From: Ascoidea asiatica | Taxonomy: Eukaryota > Ascomycota > Saccharomycetes > Ascoideales > Ascoideaceae | Assembly (NCBI GenBank): GCA_001600695.1 | Contig: BCKQ01000017.1 | Span: 245,088-309,087 of the forward strand | Reading direction: 5' to 3' | Length of the DNA stretch: 64,000 nucleotides | Part shown: positions 21,393-32,101 of the stretch, in pieces | How the letters are laid out: each line of letters starts with the position of its first letter | Numbering within the stretch: position 1 is the stretch's first letter | Notes under the pieces: model-generated | The model's input: only the letters and a program-made list of their open reading frames with translations | What the model was told of the DNA's origin: nothing | Database searches by the model: none | Position numbers and translations under genes: made by a program

Positions 21393-21894
21393 AATTTTGA
21401 TTTATAAAATCAGCGTTTTATTCTTTATATAATGAATTCAAGAAAGACAATGAACGACTTTTAGATCTAGTTAAAAAGAGAAAATGACCTGTCTATTGAG
21501 TAACACAGTAAACTAAACTAGAGAAACAAACTTGTAGTAATTGTCATTAACCTGGATGATTTGAGATTGAATTGAATAAATACAGTGACTGTAGCATTAA
21601 AATTATAAAAGAAGGTATAAATGGAGGTGAATGTTTTCTTGTTTATCTTGTTCCAGCACTCTCCCACAGTTAACGCTGCCGGTTTCAATTAAGATAAACG
21701 TCACATCTAACACCACATCCGGAAAAGCAAACCCAGCCGCGGAACAATATCCACAGTACACACTGAACTTTTCCGGATTGGTGTTTCCCAACTCAAAATG
21801 CCCCGAGAACTCACGTGAACATACTCCAATAAAACCATGTCAGAATAGAAGTTACCCTCTTAAAAAACACTAGCCACACTCTGTTTAAATTGTT
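21393..21894. promoter_or_regulatory. YIF1 promoter / tRNA-Ser upstream
   Basis: A GC-richer island at about 21640-21830 includes CACGTG at 21812-21817 (TCACGTGA) about 420 bp upstream of the YIF1 start. An 80-codon forward frame across the island has no family features and is not called. Confidence 0.45.
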
Positions 21895-21988
21895 GGCACT
21901 ATGGCCGAGTGGTTAAGGCGAAAGACTTGAATCCACTTCAAGGCATCTTTTGGGATTTCCCGCGCAGGTTCAAGTCCTGCTGGTGTCG
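21895..21988 (+). tRNA. tRNA-Ser(UGA) with 13-nt intron
   Basis: 94 nt including an intron. The acceptor GGCACTA pairs with TGGTGTC (two G-U pairs) before discriminator G. The D arm is GCCGAGTGGTTAAGGC, the T arm GCAGG-TTCAAGT-CCTGC pairs perfectly, and a GGGA/TCCC variable arm marks it as class II. The anticodon stem is AAAGA/TCTTT. The loop reads C-T-TGA-A, then the intron at 21932-21944 (after position 37), then A. The intron contains CTTCAAG, complementary to the CTTGAA of the loop, as expected for the splicing endonuclease substrate. The anticodon at 21928-21930 is UGA, reading UCA serine. The backbone resembles S. cerevisiae tRNA-Ser(CGA), which also has an intron. A T-run of about ten from 21989 is the Pol III terminator. 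Confidence 0.95.
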
Positions 21989-21998
21989 TTTTTTTTTT
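21989..21998 (+). terminator. Pol III poly-T terminator of tRNA-Ser
   Basis: An uninterrupted T run starts one base after the tRNA discriminator base, as required for RNA polymerase III termination. Confidence 0.9.
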
Positions 21999-22174
21999 TG
22001 ATTGATTGATATTTTCTTTAATTTAATAGCTGCAATAGAATTGAAAATAAACTCTTCTTTTGAAAGGGTTCTAAAATTTGTTCTTTGAATCACTGGTTTA
22101 ATCACATCTTTTATTTATGAATGTTTCTAAAGTAAAATAATTTTGAAAAAATATAAAAAAGTTGAAATTTAAAC

Positions 22175-22216
22175 TAAATAAAATAAAATAAAATAAAATA
22201 AATAAATAAATAAATA
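22175..22216. repeat. (AAATA)n / (AAAT)n microsatellite
   Basis: About five AAATA-type units followed by about four AAAT-type units, 190 bp past the tRNA terminator. Confidence 0.85.
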
Positions 22217-22856
22217 TATAAATAGATAAAATAAATAAACTGAATGTCAAACAAATTGAACGAAATATTAAATAGAAAGTTAGGTTAGCTTCAATTATAA
22301 AAATTAACAAAAAAAATTCAACAAATAATGAAAAGAAAAGCCAATTAAAAATTAAAAGTAAAACTTTTCGAAAAATATAAATTTTGGAAATGAAATTAAA
22401 AATGGTTAAATATTTTTCAGTAAAGAATAAAATTATTTTTACATTAATTACTTTTTTTACCACCAATACTTTTTTTATCTTTTATCCCAGCATTCAAAAA
22501 TCTTAATAATAGTACTAATATTTATGATAAATATATATAAGATGCATATAGGAATAGGATAGAATTATTGATAGTAGCAGTGGTATTAACAGCAATTATA
22601 ATAGTAATAGATTATAATAGTAATAGATTATAATGATTAATAGTAGTAAAAATAGTAATAGTATTAGACCCTTGTCGTAACCCTGACAACAACAGTAACA
22701 ATAGAAGCAACAGTGGTGGTGATGATAATAATGATGGCAATGATAATAACAATAAGGATAATGATGTTTATAATGATAAGGATAAATGCACTGTCTGAGA
22801 TAAAAAATAATAGAAGGTCAATTTGAAGGAAAACGTTAACTGAAATGAATAAATCA

Positions 22857-22901
22857 ACAAATAAACAGATAAACAGATAAACAAATAAGCAGATAAACAA
22901 T
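22857..22901. repeat. Degenerate 8-bp A(A/G)ATAAAC repeats
   Basis: Five to six imperfect 8-bp units alternating AAATAAAC, AGATAAAC and AAATAAGC in the CDC25 3' flank. Confidence 0.7.
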
Positions 22902-23163
22902 TAAAAAGATGAATAGATAAATAGATAAAGTGATATAGAAATAAATAGTGAGAGAGAGATAAATATAAAAAAAAAAAACATGAACATAAACATAACTATA
23001 AACACAAATATAACTATTATTATTATTGTTATTATTATTATTTCTAAATGAGCTAGGAAATAATAAAATTTAAACCTTTATAGAATTTCCTCTATTGCTA
23101 AATGTATTAGCCAGCTTTTTGAACTAAATTTAATCAAATAAACTTGAGTGAGATCAAGTTAAA

Positions 23164-26100
23164 TTATTGAGCATCGTTTTCAAAATATTGATTTGGGCTA
23201 GCTTCTTCATTTTTTTTTCTATCCAGGATTGATTGAGAATCAACTGATATTGATCCAACTTCAGTGTCAACTGTTGAATTTACACTACTTTTTATTGACT
23301 GCATTTCAAACCCATTGTTTAATTTCATTTCCGACGTTGAATCAATTGATGAAACTTGATGTGATGGTAATGTAGTTAATGGAGTTCCCATACTATTAGT
23401 ATCTCCGCTAGTAACTCCAGAATTATTTGCTCCAATAATAGAAGCTCCACTACCAAGAATTACACTACTACCTGAACTACCTGTTGATGCCATTTCATTC
23501 ATCATAGATTTAGCATAATTACTTAATTGAGTTTGAGCACTTTCTCTTGGTTCTAATCTCATTGATAACTCATATTGAGCATCAATACTTGGACATTCTT
23601 CAAACCAATTATCAAAGAAATGTTGAATTTCTGTAATTTCTTGAAATGGATAATAAACTGATTGATATTTAATTACATTTTTAATAACATCAACTGTTTT
23701 AACTCTTTTACTATAATTAATCACATTTTGATCATCATGAAGAAAATCAGAATTACCATCAATGATAAATGTCAATTCAGTCAAATAAACCCCAAAAAAT
23801 GGAATACATGGTGTACTTCCAGAAAGATTACGTAAAACATCTCTGTATTCACTAAAATTCCTTTGAGGATCCATTAATCTTCTAATATTATCAAGTGAAG
23901 CTAATGTTCCTTCACTAACTTGAGCCCATGTTTTTTTCAAACGATGAATTGGTGATGATGTTAATGCAGAAAAAATAGCTGTCATTGCAGAAAAATTATT
24001 GAATTGTCTACATTTTTCTGCAACTGCAACAAAATATCGAATAATGTTAACCCTCTTTCTAATATCAGCTTTTCTCAAAATCATAAAAGATACAAAATAT
24101 GTTAATCTATTAGAACTGGAAATGAAACTTGAAATACTTTTGGAACCACCTAAAGATCCATATTTATGGCCCCACGCTCTATCCAAACATTGTAATTGTG
24201 TAATTTTGGCATATAACATAAAATCTCTTAGAGTTATTTGTCTGGCAAATTCAACAAAATCAATATCTAAAAGTTTAATACGTTTCAATGATCTAGGCAT
24301 AATAGGTGTTAAATCGTCTTGATTCAAAATACCAGCACCCCCAATTGTACCTGTAATATCACTAATACCAACTAATGACTCTTCAGTTATTTCGTAATCT
24401 TCACCATCACTGTCATTCTCATCTATTGCAGCAGAATGTTTTTCATGATGACTGTCGCTATGACGATGTCTTCTCTTCATTCTTTCTTTTAAAAATTGAC
24501 TGTAGTCACTATACCTTTGTTCAAGTAAATTTTTGATAGTTTTAGATGTAGGAAATTCTTGTTGTAATAGGTAATTAACGAAAGAAGACCACTTCTCAAA
24601 AAGCTCCTTATCATAATATGTACTAATCCAAAATTTTTGTAACAACATCTTCATTAAATTAACAGATCTTAATTTAATAGGATATGATTTTCTTTTAACC
24701 CATACATCATACTCTTCAAAGGTTAACCCTTCTGGTGCTTGATTATTAAACCTTTCAATTAATAGGCTGACAAGCTCTGTTGGAGTCATCATACTTCTAT
24801 AAGTTAATAAGAAAATATTATTAAAATTTGTATCAAGATGATCGTGATGGGTTAAATGCGCAACTAAAGCGGCCTTTGTACCACCTTTAATCTGCCCTTT
24901 AGCATCATATATTAAATCATATTCCTCATCTGCATCCAAATACCATGGAACATCTTTAGCTGGGGATTTTATATGTGAAACACTATTGAGGTGAGATTTT
25001 GAATACCCTGTTGAGATTTGCTCATAAGATTCAGCATTGTGAAGTATACTTCCATTACTTTCGGAACGATCATTTTTCATCATTTCCATATTCAGATTTG
25101 AAATATCCATTACTCTTGAAGCATAGTTCAATATAGTTTCTCTTTCTTCTACCAATTGACCGACAATATAATTAACCACGTTAAGATTATTTTTGATTTT
25201 TTCTACCGTGCTTTTAGTTTCATGATATGAATCTATATATTGGCTTTCATCAATTTCGACATCCTCAATAATTAGAGACTTTTTCAAATTCATGGCCAAT
25301 TTGTCTATCTGAGATGTTCCAAACTTATTAACATCAGCAAATGGAGTGTTAATTGAATCTTGCTTAATGCTTTTGAAAACTTCAGGATCTTCAACAGTTA
25401 TTTCTTGAGCGCACATAATTAAACAAGTTATAGAATTATGCAAATCTTGCTTCATTTCAAAGAACTCAATAAGAACAGGATAAGCATAAGCAACTACACC
25501 ATCTTTATTTGCATGTGCACCTTCCTCCTCTTCATCGACATTACGATCAGAGTGTCTATTAAAAACGCTAAAATCGAGTAATTCTAAAATATCCAAGACT
25601 TTGGTGGAAATAACTAAAGCTTTATAAACATTTGCCAATATAGATAAGTTATATTGATTTATTTCCTCAAGTGTTTTATAATCATTCTCAAGAATCTCAT
25701 TGTTTGGATTCTTACTATCCATTACCACCATTATTGTATCTAAAATATCCAATAGATTTTTGGTTCTTGATATTAACAAATTTAAGGTTTCTTTATTCAA
25801 AACTAATTTTGCTCTTAAACTTTTGTTTTGTCCTAACTTCTGACTCACATAGCTTGCTTCTGAACGATTTGATAGTGTTCTCATTAAACGGCCATCAGAC
25901 TGATTGGAACCAGTATTTTTCATACCATTTTCAGTGATCTCAGAAGCATTCAGTTCAGAAGACTTGAATGGATTTTCAGGATCAGGAAAAAAGGGATTTT
26001 TCCAGCTACCCGCAGTAAAAAATCCTGTGAGAAATCTGGGATAAACTTGAGGTAGCTTAAAATCATCTTCATTGATATTTTCTGGTTCAGTACTTTTTGG

Positions 26101-28386
26101 TTTATTTGCCATTCGCTCTTCGTTGGCGATCTTGGCTTTGTAAAGTTTATGGAAAGTTTCAACACAAGCAGATACATGCTTCTTCAAAATATTCGATTCA
26201 ACTTCTGCTTGATGAATGTAAGAAGCACCACTTGAAATTTCATCAGACTCTGATTTTTTTGTTTCTTTATTACTAGTTGATTTCTCAGTAATATCAACCT
26301 CGGCATCATTTTCAACATCTGAAGATTCAGCGGATTCCAATTCGTCGTGTAGCTGTTGTACCTCTTGGATGAGTTTTTCTTTGTCTTGAGTTTCATTTTC
26401 AGAAATTTCGCTCTTTGATTCTTCGGGCTCCTCTTCTTTTACAGATTCACTTAAATACAAGTTACCATTAACACCAATTTGGGCAATACATCTGGCAATT
26501 CTTCTTAATCTCTTTTGAAGACCAACATCCATACCATAATTTTTCAATGTTGCTCTTAATAATCTAGCAGAAAGATGAATTAATATGCATAATCGACTGA
26601 TAATATTGAAATAATTTAAAAAATTGTTTTTTTCTACTTTTCTTAAAGATAAAATAGTTAAATTAACAAAAAACATAATGGTTTTCTCTAATCCTTTCCA
26701 TGTGGTTATATCGGAAGGATTATCATAAAATAAGCCAGGTAATATTAACAAGGATTTTGAATTTAAAAAGGAGGAATTTGAGGAAAATACTGAAGATTTT
26801 GATTTCGAACGAATTCTTTGATTTGGTGGACGACCAAAAATATTGATCTCATGAGAATTGGATAGTTCAGAATAATCTAATTTTAATGGTTCATTAAATT
26901 TTATGGTTGGTTTTGAATTTGAGTCTGAAGAATTGAACGGAAATTTAAAATATGGTATTTTATTACAATACACTTTTAAATCAGGATTATAATAAATTAG
27001 CCTACTTGTTTTAGGATTCAACCTTGGAATCCACATTAAAGGTTTTTCTAAATTGATTGAATTAATATTTTCTTTTATTATATTTAAAATTTCACTTGCT
27101 GATAGTATTTGATTTTCTTTAGATTTAAATTCAAATTTATTTGAATTTGATTTTTGTTTGGATAATAAATTTTCATTGGATTTTTTATTGTTTAAAGATA
27201 AAGAAGATTGCTGTTTCAACTTAGACAATTCTTCAGCGGTACTATTACTTCTATTTCTAGAACGAATTGATGAAGACATATGTTTTAAAGCAGAAGGAGA
27301 TAATTCTTGTTGTTGTGATTGTTTATTTATCAAATCGTTGGATGGGTTGTTAGTAACTAAAGTGGAATTTATAGTAGATGGATTATTTAATACATTGATT
27401 GATCTTGTATAGGAAGAAGGAAACCAACCTCTAGGAGCAACAGAAGGAAGCTGTACTGGATTTTCAAATATAATACCATTCCACCAACCTGAGGCAGCTT
27501 TATCCAAAACGTATATGATCTCTCCTTGTTTTAAAGTTAAAATATGTTGTTGAGTTGATAAGTAGTCAAAAGAAACTTCAACTATATCAATTGGTTTATT
27601 TTGTAATTTTTTAATATTATTTATGATTTGTTCATAATCTAAGGTATTGAAATTTTTATTTGCATTTGCAATATTATTTGGTAATGGATTATTGCTTATA
27701 TTATGATTATTAGAAATATTAGTATTGCTATTATTATTATTGCTATTGTTATTGATGCTATTACTATTGTTATTGTTATTGTTATTACTATTGTTATTCG
27801 ATGATAGAGGCATATTGTTATTGTTAATATTCGATGTTGAAGTTGTATTGATTGGACTTGAATTATTAGATTTATTTAATTTTTTTATATCAATTAAGTT
27901 TGTAGTAATTGTAGGTTGAGAACCAGTTAAAACAGGGTTTGAAACTTGTGGAAAAGTACCTGAAGCTGAATTAGAAGTTGTATTAGATAACTTGGTTACT
28001 ACTAAAGTTGTACTAGAATTAGTAGCTGAATTTAAATTTGATGGAGAAGTTACTGATGGAGGTACAATTTTTGTAGAAGAAATAGAAGAAGAAGTACTAC
28101 TGGCTTTAGAATTAGTATTTGAACTTGATTTATTTGAAGAAAACGAAGAGGAAAATAAACTTGAAGATTTATTCAATTTGGAATTAATTTTTGATTTTGT
28201 TGAAATAGATTGATCTTCATTTGATTTTGCTGAATTAGTAGAAGAAGTACTAGAACCTGCAGAATTATTATTTGAAGTAAGATTTAAAGATGGAGGTTTA
28301 ATTTTTGTTTGAGAAGATGATGAAGAGGAAGAAGGATTTGAAGATTTACTTGATTTATGCCTTGAGGAAATGAACATTGGAGCCAT
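23164..28386 (-). CDS. CDC25: Ras guanine nucleotide exchange factor Cdc25
   Basis: 1740 aa. Cdc25 loads Ras1/2 with GTP and thereby activates adenylate cyclase and PKA in glucose signalling. Domains in order: a Ser/Asn-rich N-terminus (1-260); an SH3 domain at about 265-335 (VEVSFDYLSTQQHILTLKQG to ASGWWNG to GWFPSSYT); a long central region; the RasGEF N-terminal (REM) module at about 1155-1260 (GGTKAALVAHLTHHDHLDTN, FLLTYRSMMTPTELV); and the CDC25 catalytic domain at about 1360-1610 (LDIDFVEFARQITLRDFMLY, LTYFVSFMILRKADIRKRVN, FNNFSAMTAIFSALTSSPIHRL, CIPFFGVYLTELTFI). A Ser/Thr-rich tail follows. The length and architecture equal S. cerevisiae Cdc25 and C. albicans Csc25. The ATG at 28386 is followed directly by the long open frame. 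Confidence 0.95.
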   Translation of the reverse strand: MAPMFISSRHKSSKSSNPSSSSSSSQTKIKPPSLNLTSNNNSAGSSTSSTNSAKSNEDQSISTKSKINSKLNKSSSLFSSSFSSNKSSSNTNSKASSTSSSISSTKIVPPSVTSPSNLNSATNSSTTLVVTKLSNTTSNSASGTFPQVSNPVLTGSQPTITTNLIDIKKLNKSNNSSPINTTSTSNINNNNMPLSSNNNSNNNNNNNSNSINNNSNNNNSNTNISNNHNISNNPLPNNIANANKNFNTLDYEQIINNIKKLQNKPIDIVEVSFDYLSTQQHILTLKQGEIIYVLDKAASGWWNGIIFENPVQLPSVAPRGWFPSSYTRSINVLNNPSTINSTLVTNNPSNDLINKQSQQQELSPSALKHMSSSIRSRNRSNSTAEELSKLKQQSSLSLNNKKSNENLLSKQKSNSNKFEFKSKENQILSASEILNIIKENINSINLEKPLMWIPRLNPKTSRLIYYNPDLKVYCNKIPYFKFPFNSSDSNSKPTIKFNEPLKLDYSELSNSHEINIFGRPPNQRIRSKSKSSVFSSNSSFLNSKSLLILPGLFYDNPSDITTWKGLEKTIMFFVNLTILSLRKVEKNNFLNYFNIISRLCILIHLSARLLRATLKNYGMDVGLQKRLRRIARCIAQIGVNGNLYLSESVKEEEPEESKSEISENETQDKEKLIQEVQQLHDELESAESSDVENDAEVDITEKSTSNKETKKSESDEISSGASYIHQAEVESNILKKHVSACVETFHKLYKAKIANEERMANKPKSTEPENINEDDFKLPQVYPRFLTGFFTAGSWKNPFFPDPENPFKSSELNASEITENGMKNTGSNQSDGRLMRTLSNRSEASYVSQKLGQNKSLRAKLVLNKETLNLLISRTKNLLDILDTIMVVMDSKNPNNEILENDYKTLEEINQYNLSILANVYKALVISTKVLDILELLDFSVFNRHSDRNVDEEEEGAHANKDGVVAYAYPVLIEFFEMKQDLHNSITCLIMCAQEITVEDPEVFKSIKQDSINTPFADVNKFGTSQIDKLAMNLKKSLIIEDVEIDESQYIDSYHETKSTVEKIKNNLNVVNYIVGQLVEERETILNYASRVMDISNLNMEMMKNDRSESNGSILHNAESYEQISTGYSKSHLNSVSHIKSPAKDVPWYLDADEEYDLIYDAKGQIKGGTKAALVAHLTHHDHLDTNFNNIFLLTYRSMMTPTELVSLLIERFNNQAPEGLTFEEYDVWVKRKSYPIKLRSVNLMKMLLQKFWISTYYDKELFEKWSSFVNYLLQQEFPTSKTIKNLLEQRYSDYSQFLKERMKRRHRHSDSHHEKHSAAIDENDSDGEDYEITEESLVGISDITGTIGGAGILNQDDLTPIMPRSLKRIKLLDIDFVEFARQITLRDFMLYAKITQLQCLDRAWGHKYGSLGGSKSISSFISSSNRLTYFVSFMILRKADIRKRVNIIRYFVAVAEKCRQFNNFSAMTAIFSALTSSPIHRLKKTWAQVSEGTLASLDNIRRLMDPQRNFSEYRDVLRNLSGSTPCIPFFGVYLTELTFIIDGNSDFLHDDQNVINYSKRVKTVDVIKNVIKYQSVYYPFQEITEIQHFFDNWFEECPSIDAQYELSMRLEPRESAQTQLSNYAKSMMNEMASTGSSGSSVILGSGASIIGANNSGVTSGDTNSMGTPLTTLPSHQVSSIDSTSEMKLNNGFEMQSIKSSVNSTVDTEVGSISVDSQSILDRKKNEEASPNQYFENDAQ

Positions 28387-31300
28387 AATATTTATAACTC
28401 AATATAAAATTTGAGCAAAACAAAAAAAGAGTAGTAATAAATTATAATGCTAATTGATAAATTATTCAGACTAATTATAATTTATTATAATCTAATTCAA
28501 TTAAATTGAATTGAATACTTTTCTATTTTAACTGATATAAGAATTAAAATGAAAAGATTAACAAAAATTAATATGTTGATAATTGTATTAAAATAATTAT
28601 GAGTATGATTAATTGAAAAATAAAGTCTATTGTTTGTATGGAATACGCCTTTAGTAATGAGATTGTAATGTAGAATGTAATGAAAATGTATTGTAAATGT
28701 ATTGTATTGTTATTTGTTAGGTTTATGTGTGTAGGCAAAAGGTGTCGTTGAAAGGCAGCAAAAATGCAAGAAACTGATGAAGTGTTTAAAATTGAAGAAA
28801 ACAACCCCCCAAATTAGAAAAAGGACAACGATAAATGAACAATAAAGGATAAAAGTAGAAATAAAAAGAACTAGTCTAAGAAATGAAAAATAATTGATTA
28901 TAGCAATTGAATTATTACAGTAAATAGTAGTAAATTGATTGATTTGATGAATTAATATAGTGTTGAAATATATTTTACTTTATTTTATGGTAGTGTAGGT
29001 AACTTTACTATTTGTAGAACTGAAAAACTGAAGAACTGTAGAATATAAGCAGACTAACTTTTTTTTGATTTTTCAATTGCTTTATTTTTTTTAACTACTT
29101 TTTTAATTATTTAATTGATTCTTATTGGAATTGAATTGATGAAAAAATCTTAATATTAAATATGTTAAGATAAATATTTTACTTTTTTAGAAGTCTAATG
29201 GTGGTAAATATCTTTAATTTAATATTTTGAAAATTTGAATAAAATTTGAAAAAAATAAATTAATAAAAAAAAACAGAAGTTTTCAAAAACAGTGGTGAAA
29301 ATTTATTGATAAAGTAAACAAATCCGAGCAGACAAAAAAACAAGAATGAAAATATTAAATAATAAATAAAATAAAATAAATTTTAATAAATTGTTACTCA
29401 AACTTTTTAATTTTCATAATATTATAAAGGAATAAAGAAAGGATTGAAATTGGATAATTTTTTTCAAAAATATTTCAATTGAATTGAAGAAAAATGAAAA
29501 GAAAATGAGAGGGAAAAGATTTCAATGTTAAAAACTGGTAGGTTGTGTATCAAAATATGAAAATGAATAATATTAAAATGAATAGAAGATGAATATGAAT
29601 ATAAATATGAATACAAATCTAAAGAAGGGTTGAAAAAAATAGTACGGTACTGTACGGTAGATTGGTGCTACTGCTGGTAGATTAATAAAATGTCGTGTTC
29701 GTGAATTAAATTAAGTTAATGATAGGGCCCAGTAGGCCAGTATGTTAAGCTAGAGTAATATGGTAAAAAAAAATATGGGATAATATTGAAACTGAAACTG
29801 AAACTGATTGTTGTAGTTGTAATGAGAAGTACTTTTATTTAGTTTATTATTTATCTGCAGATGAATAATATGTTGCAACAGGAATTTATTTTTTATTTCA
29901 TACTGGTAAAAGAATAAAGAGAGAAAAAAAAAAGAGAAGAAGAAGAGCAAAAAAAAGGTTGACAGTTTGAATTTGAATTTAAAAAAAAGTTGAATCAAAA
30001 TTGAGTTATTAAATAAGATGCCCAAGATATATTATATGCGAAAATTGTTTGGTTTATGTTTGATTTAACAAAGAAGTTGCAGAGATTTATTCAGGAATAT
30101 GCAAAGGCAATAATTATTAATTGGTAATTATTGATTATCAGTTATTATTTATCAATTATTAATTATCAATTATTAATTATTAATTATTATCAATAAAGAT
30201 TTTATAGAATCGTGTTGAAGTTGGTGAAGTTGGTGAAGTTGATAAAAATATTACAATTCTTGATCTTGAACTTGCTGCTCTTGAAGGATTGAAATAAATA
30301 ATTTTGGTAAATAGATTTGAAGAGTAATAAAGTTTCCAGCTACTTTTTCAAAGAGAAAAACAGCGACGATTTCGAGCCACCTGCTTTTTGGCTGGAGTGG
30401 TAACTTTAGCAAGACGGTATTGGCACTGCCGTTCTGGCGACTATGGCGGTGGTTGTGATTGAACTTGTGAATGAACTTGCGAAGCTGTTGCCACGCACTG
30501 AGTTTTGAAGCCTGAGCTCTGAGCTCTGGCAAAGTCACAAACAACCTCCTGGGAGTTACAACCATCTGGACGGGTGATGCTCATCAGAAGAAGAACACTT
30601 CAATTGCAGTGTGTTTGTTGTGTAGATTATGGCGTACTTATGGAATGGCAGTGGGTTTTGTAATTCTACTGAGCAACGATTGCCAGCGTAGTAAGCCGGT
30701 ATTCATACCTCTGCCACTTGTAACTGAGGCCCCCAAAGGCTTGGGAGAACACAGAAATAGCACAAGAAGCAAAAGCACCACAAACACACTCACAGTCACA
30801 GTCACAAACACAGACTCAAACCACACAATGAACACGAATACGAATACGAACACAAACACGAACTGAAGATTCTAGCCAGAATTCTCACCAGAATTTTCAC
30901 AGGCTTTGCAACTGCCACTCCAGTACCTTGTAACTGGTAACTAGCAATAATTGTTCCAGTTCATAAGGTTTCAGGTTATCTTTTTTGGAAAACGCCTGAA
31001 GTGTCATTTTTTCTCACTATTTTATCAGCCATGTGCAGTATGCGAAGTGAGCTCAGCGGAATCTGCAACCAGCCACGGGTCGATCCGCGGAATTTGATTG
31101 CGCAAGAAATACGTAGATTAAGACCATATTTGTGGATGCAATGCTTCTGATTCACATAACATTCAAACTAACAGATATAAGCAGCAACCCACATAGCAAT
31201 TGAAGTTCATTAGCCACGTGAACGTTTGTGGCCATTTGTGTGGAACTCTCTGGAGATGTGGAGGTGAGGATTCAAAACCTTAATTTCCTGTCACACTCAT

Positions 31301-32101
31301 CGCAGTTTTCACAGTCTTCCAGAAACCATAAAAAGCAAAAAAAGCAAAAAAAGCAAAAAAGAGAATAAAAAGAATTAAAAAAATAAACAAACTAAAGAAG
31401 CTAAATTTTTGTTGAGAGCAACTCAATGGAAATTGCAATATTAACTCTAATATTAATTTCATATTGATGTAAATATGAAATTGAAATGTGTATGATTGCT
31501 CAATGAAATAGTTTCAGTGCTGGTAACTAATATTATCATAAGATATTCAAATATTAAAAGATCAAAAAATTAAAATATTTCCATTTTCCTTTCCAACTAA
31601 TTTGGAGCAACTAACTTTTAATTCGATCACATCTTTTCTAATGAATAATCAATTATATCATTGCAACTACTAGTAGTATTTTCTCCAGTTCTTTAAAATC
31701 TTTAAAGTATCTAATTATTCAAATCTTTAGCCATTTAATTCAATACTTCAAATCTTCAAATCTTCAAATATTTAGATCTAATTTCAATTCTAGACATTTA
31801 TGATTATTTTTATATCTATTGAAAATACAATACTATATAAATAATCTAGTTGCTTATTTATTTTCTAATTCTCATTTATATATTTTTGAGCTAATTTACT
31901 TCAAATTAATATAAATTAATATTATCTTCCTCTATTTTTCTTCTCCCTTTACATTTTTCAATTATTATTCAATATTTAATATATATAATTTGGAATAATC
32001 TTGTATTTAATATCAAATATTAATTTATTCATCTATTTCTTCAATTATTCAATTATTCAATTATTAAGCCATACTGTAACCACATATAAAATTTATTAGT
32101 G
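28387..32101. promoter_or_regulatory. 3.7-kb divergent intergenic region CDC25-MSC1
   Basis: The largest gene-free stretch in the window. Near CDC25 it is AT-rich. GTACGGTA is repeated near 29643-29660. A GC-rich core spans about 30340-30800 and 31020-31270, with short CACAGT and CGAATA direct repeats at 30789-30860, paired GAGCTC motifs near 30514-30527, and CACGTG at 31215-31220. Reverse-strand frames at 29750-30025, 30251-30565 and 30638-30859 show no domain or conserved motif. I could not recognise an snRNA, snoRNA, RNase P, SRP or telomerase RNA signature, but a long non-coding RNA cannot be excluded. Confidence 0.45.

Larger units (their letters stand above)
21999..23163. other. Repeat-rich AT intergenic region, CDC25 3' flank
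   Basis: About 1.1 kb of simple sequence: AAATA and AAAT repeats (22175-22216), degenerate AGATAAAC repeats (about 22857-22901) and ATT triplets near 23010-23040. Frames on the reverse strand here translate to Phe/Leu/Ile- or Val/Ile-rich strings caused by the repeats. No gene or GC-rich island is seen. Confidence 0.5.

Noticed and set aside
22664-22900. Reverse frames rich in Phe/Ile/Val resembling membrane peptides
   Set aside because: Caused by ATT/GTT and AAAC simple repeats, not by a gene.
30251-30859. Open frames and possible structured RNA in the CDC25-MSC1 GC-rich core
   Set aside because: No conserved motif of U1, U2, U4, U5, U6, RNase P, SRP or telomerase RNA could be read, and the frames look random.
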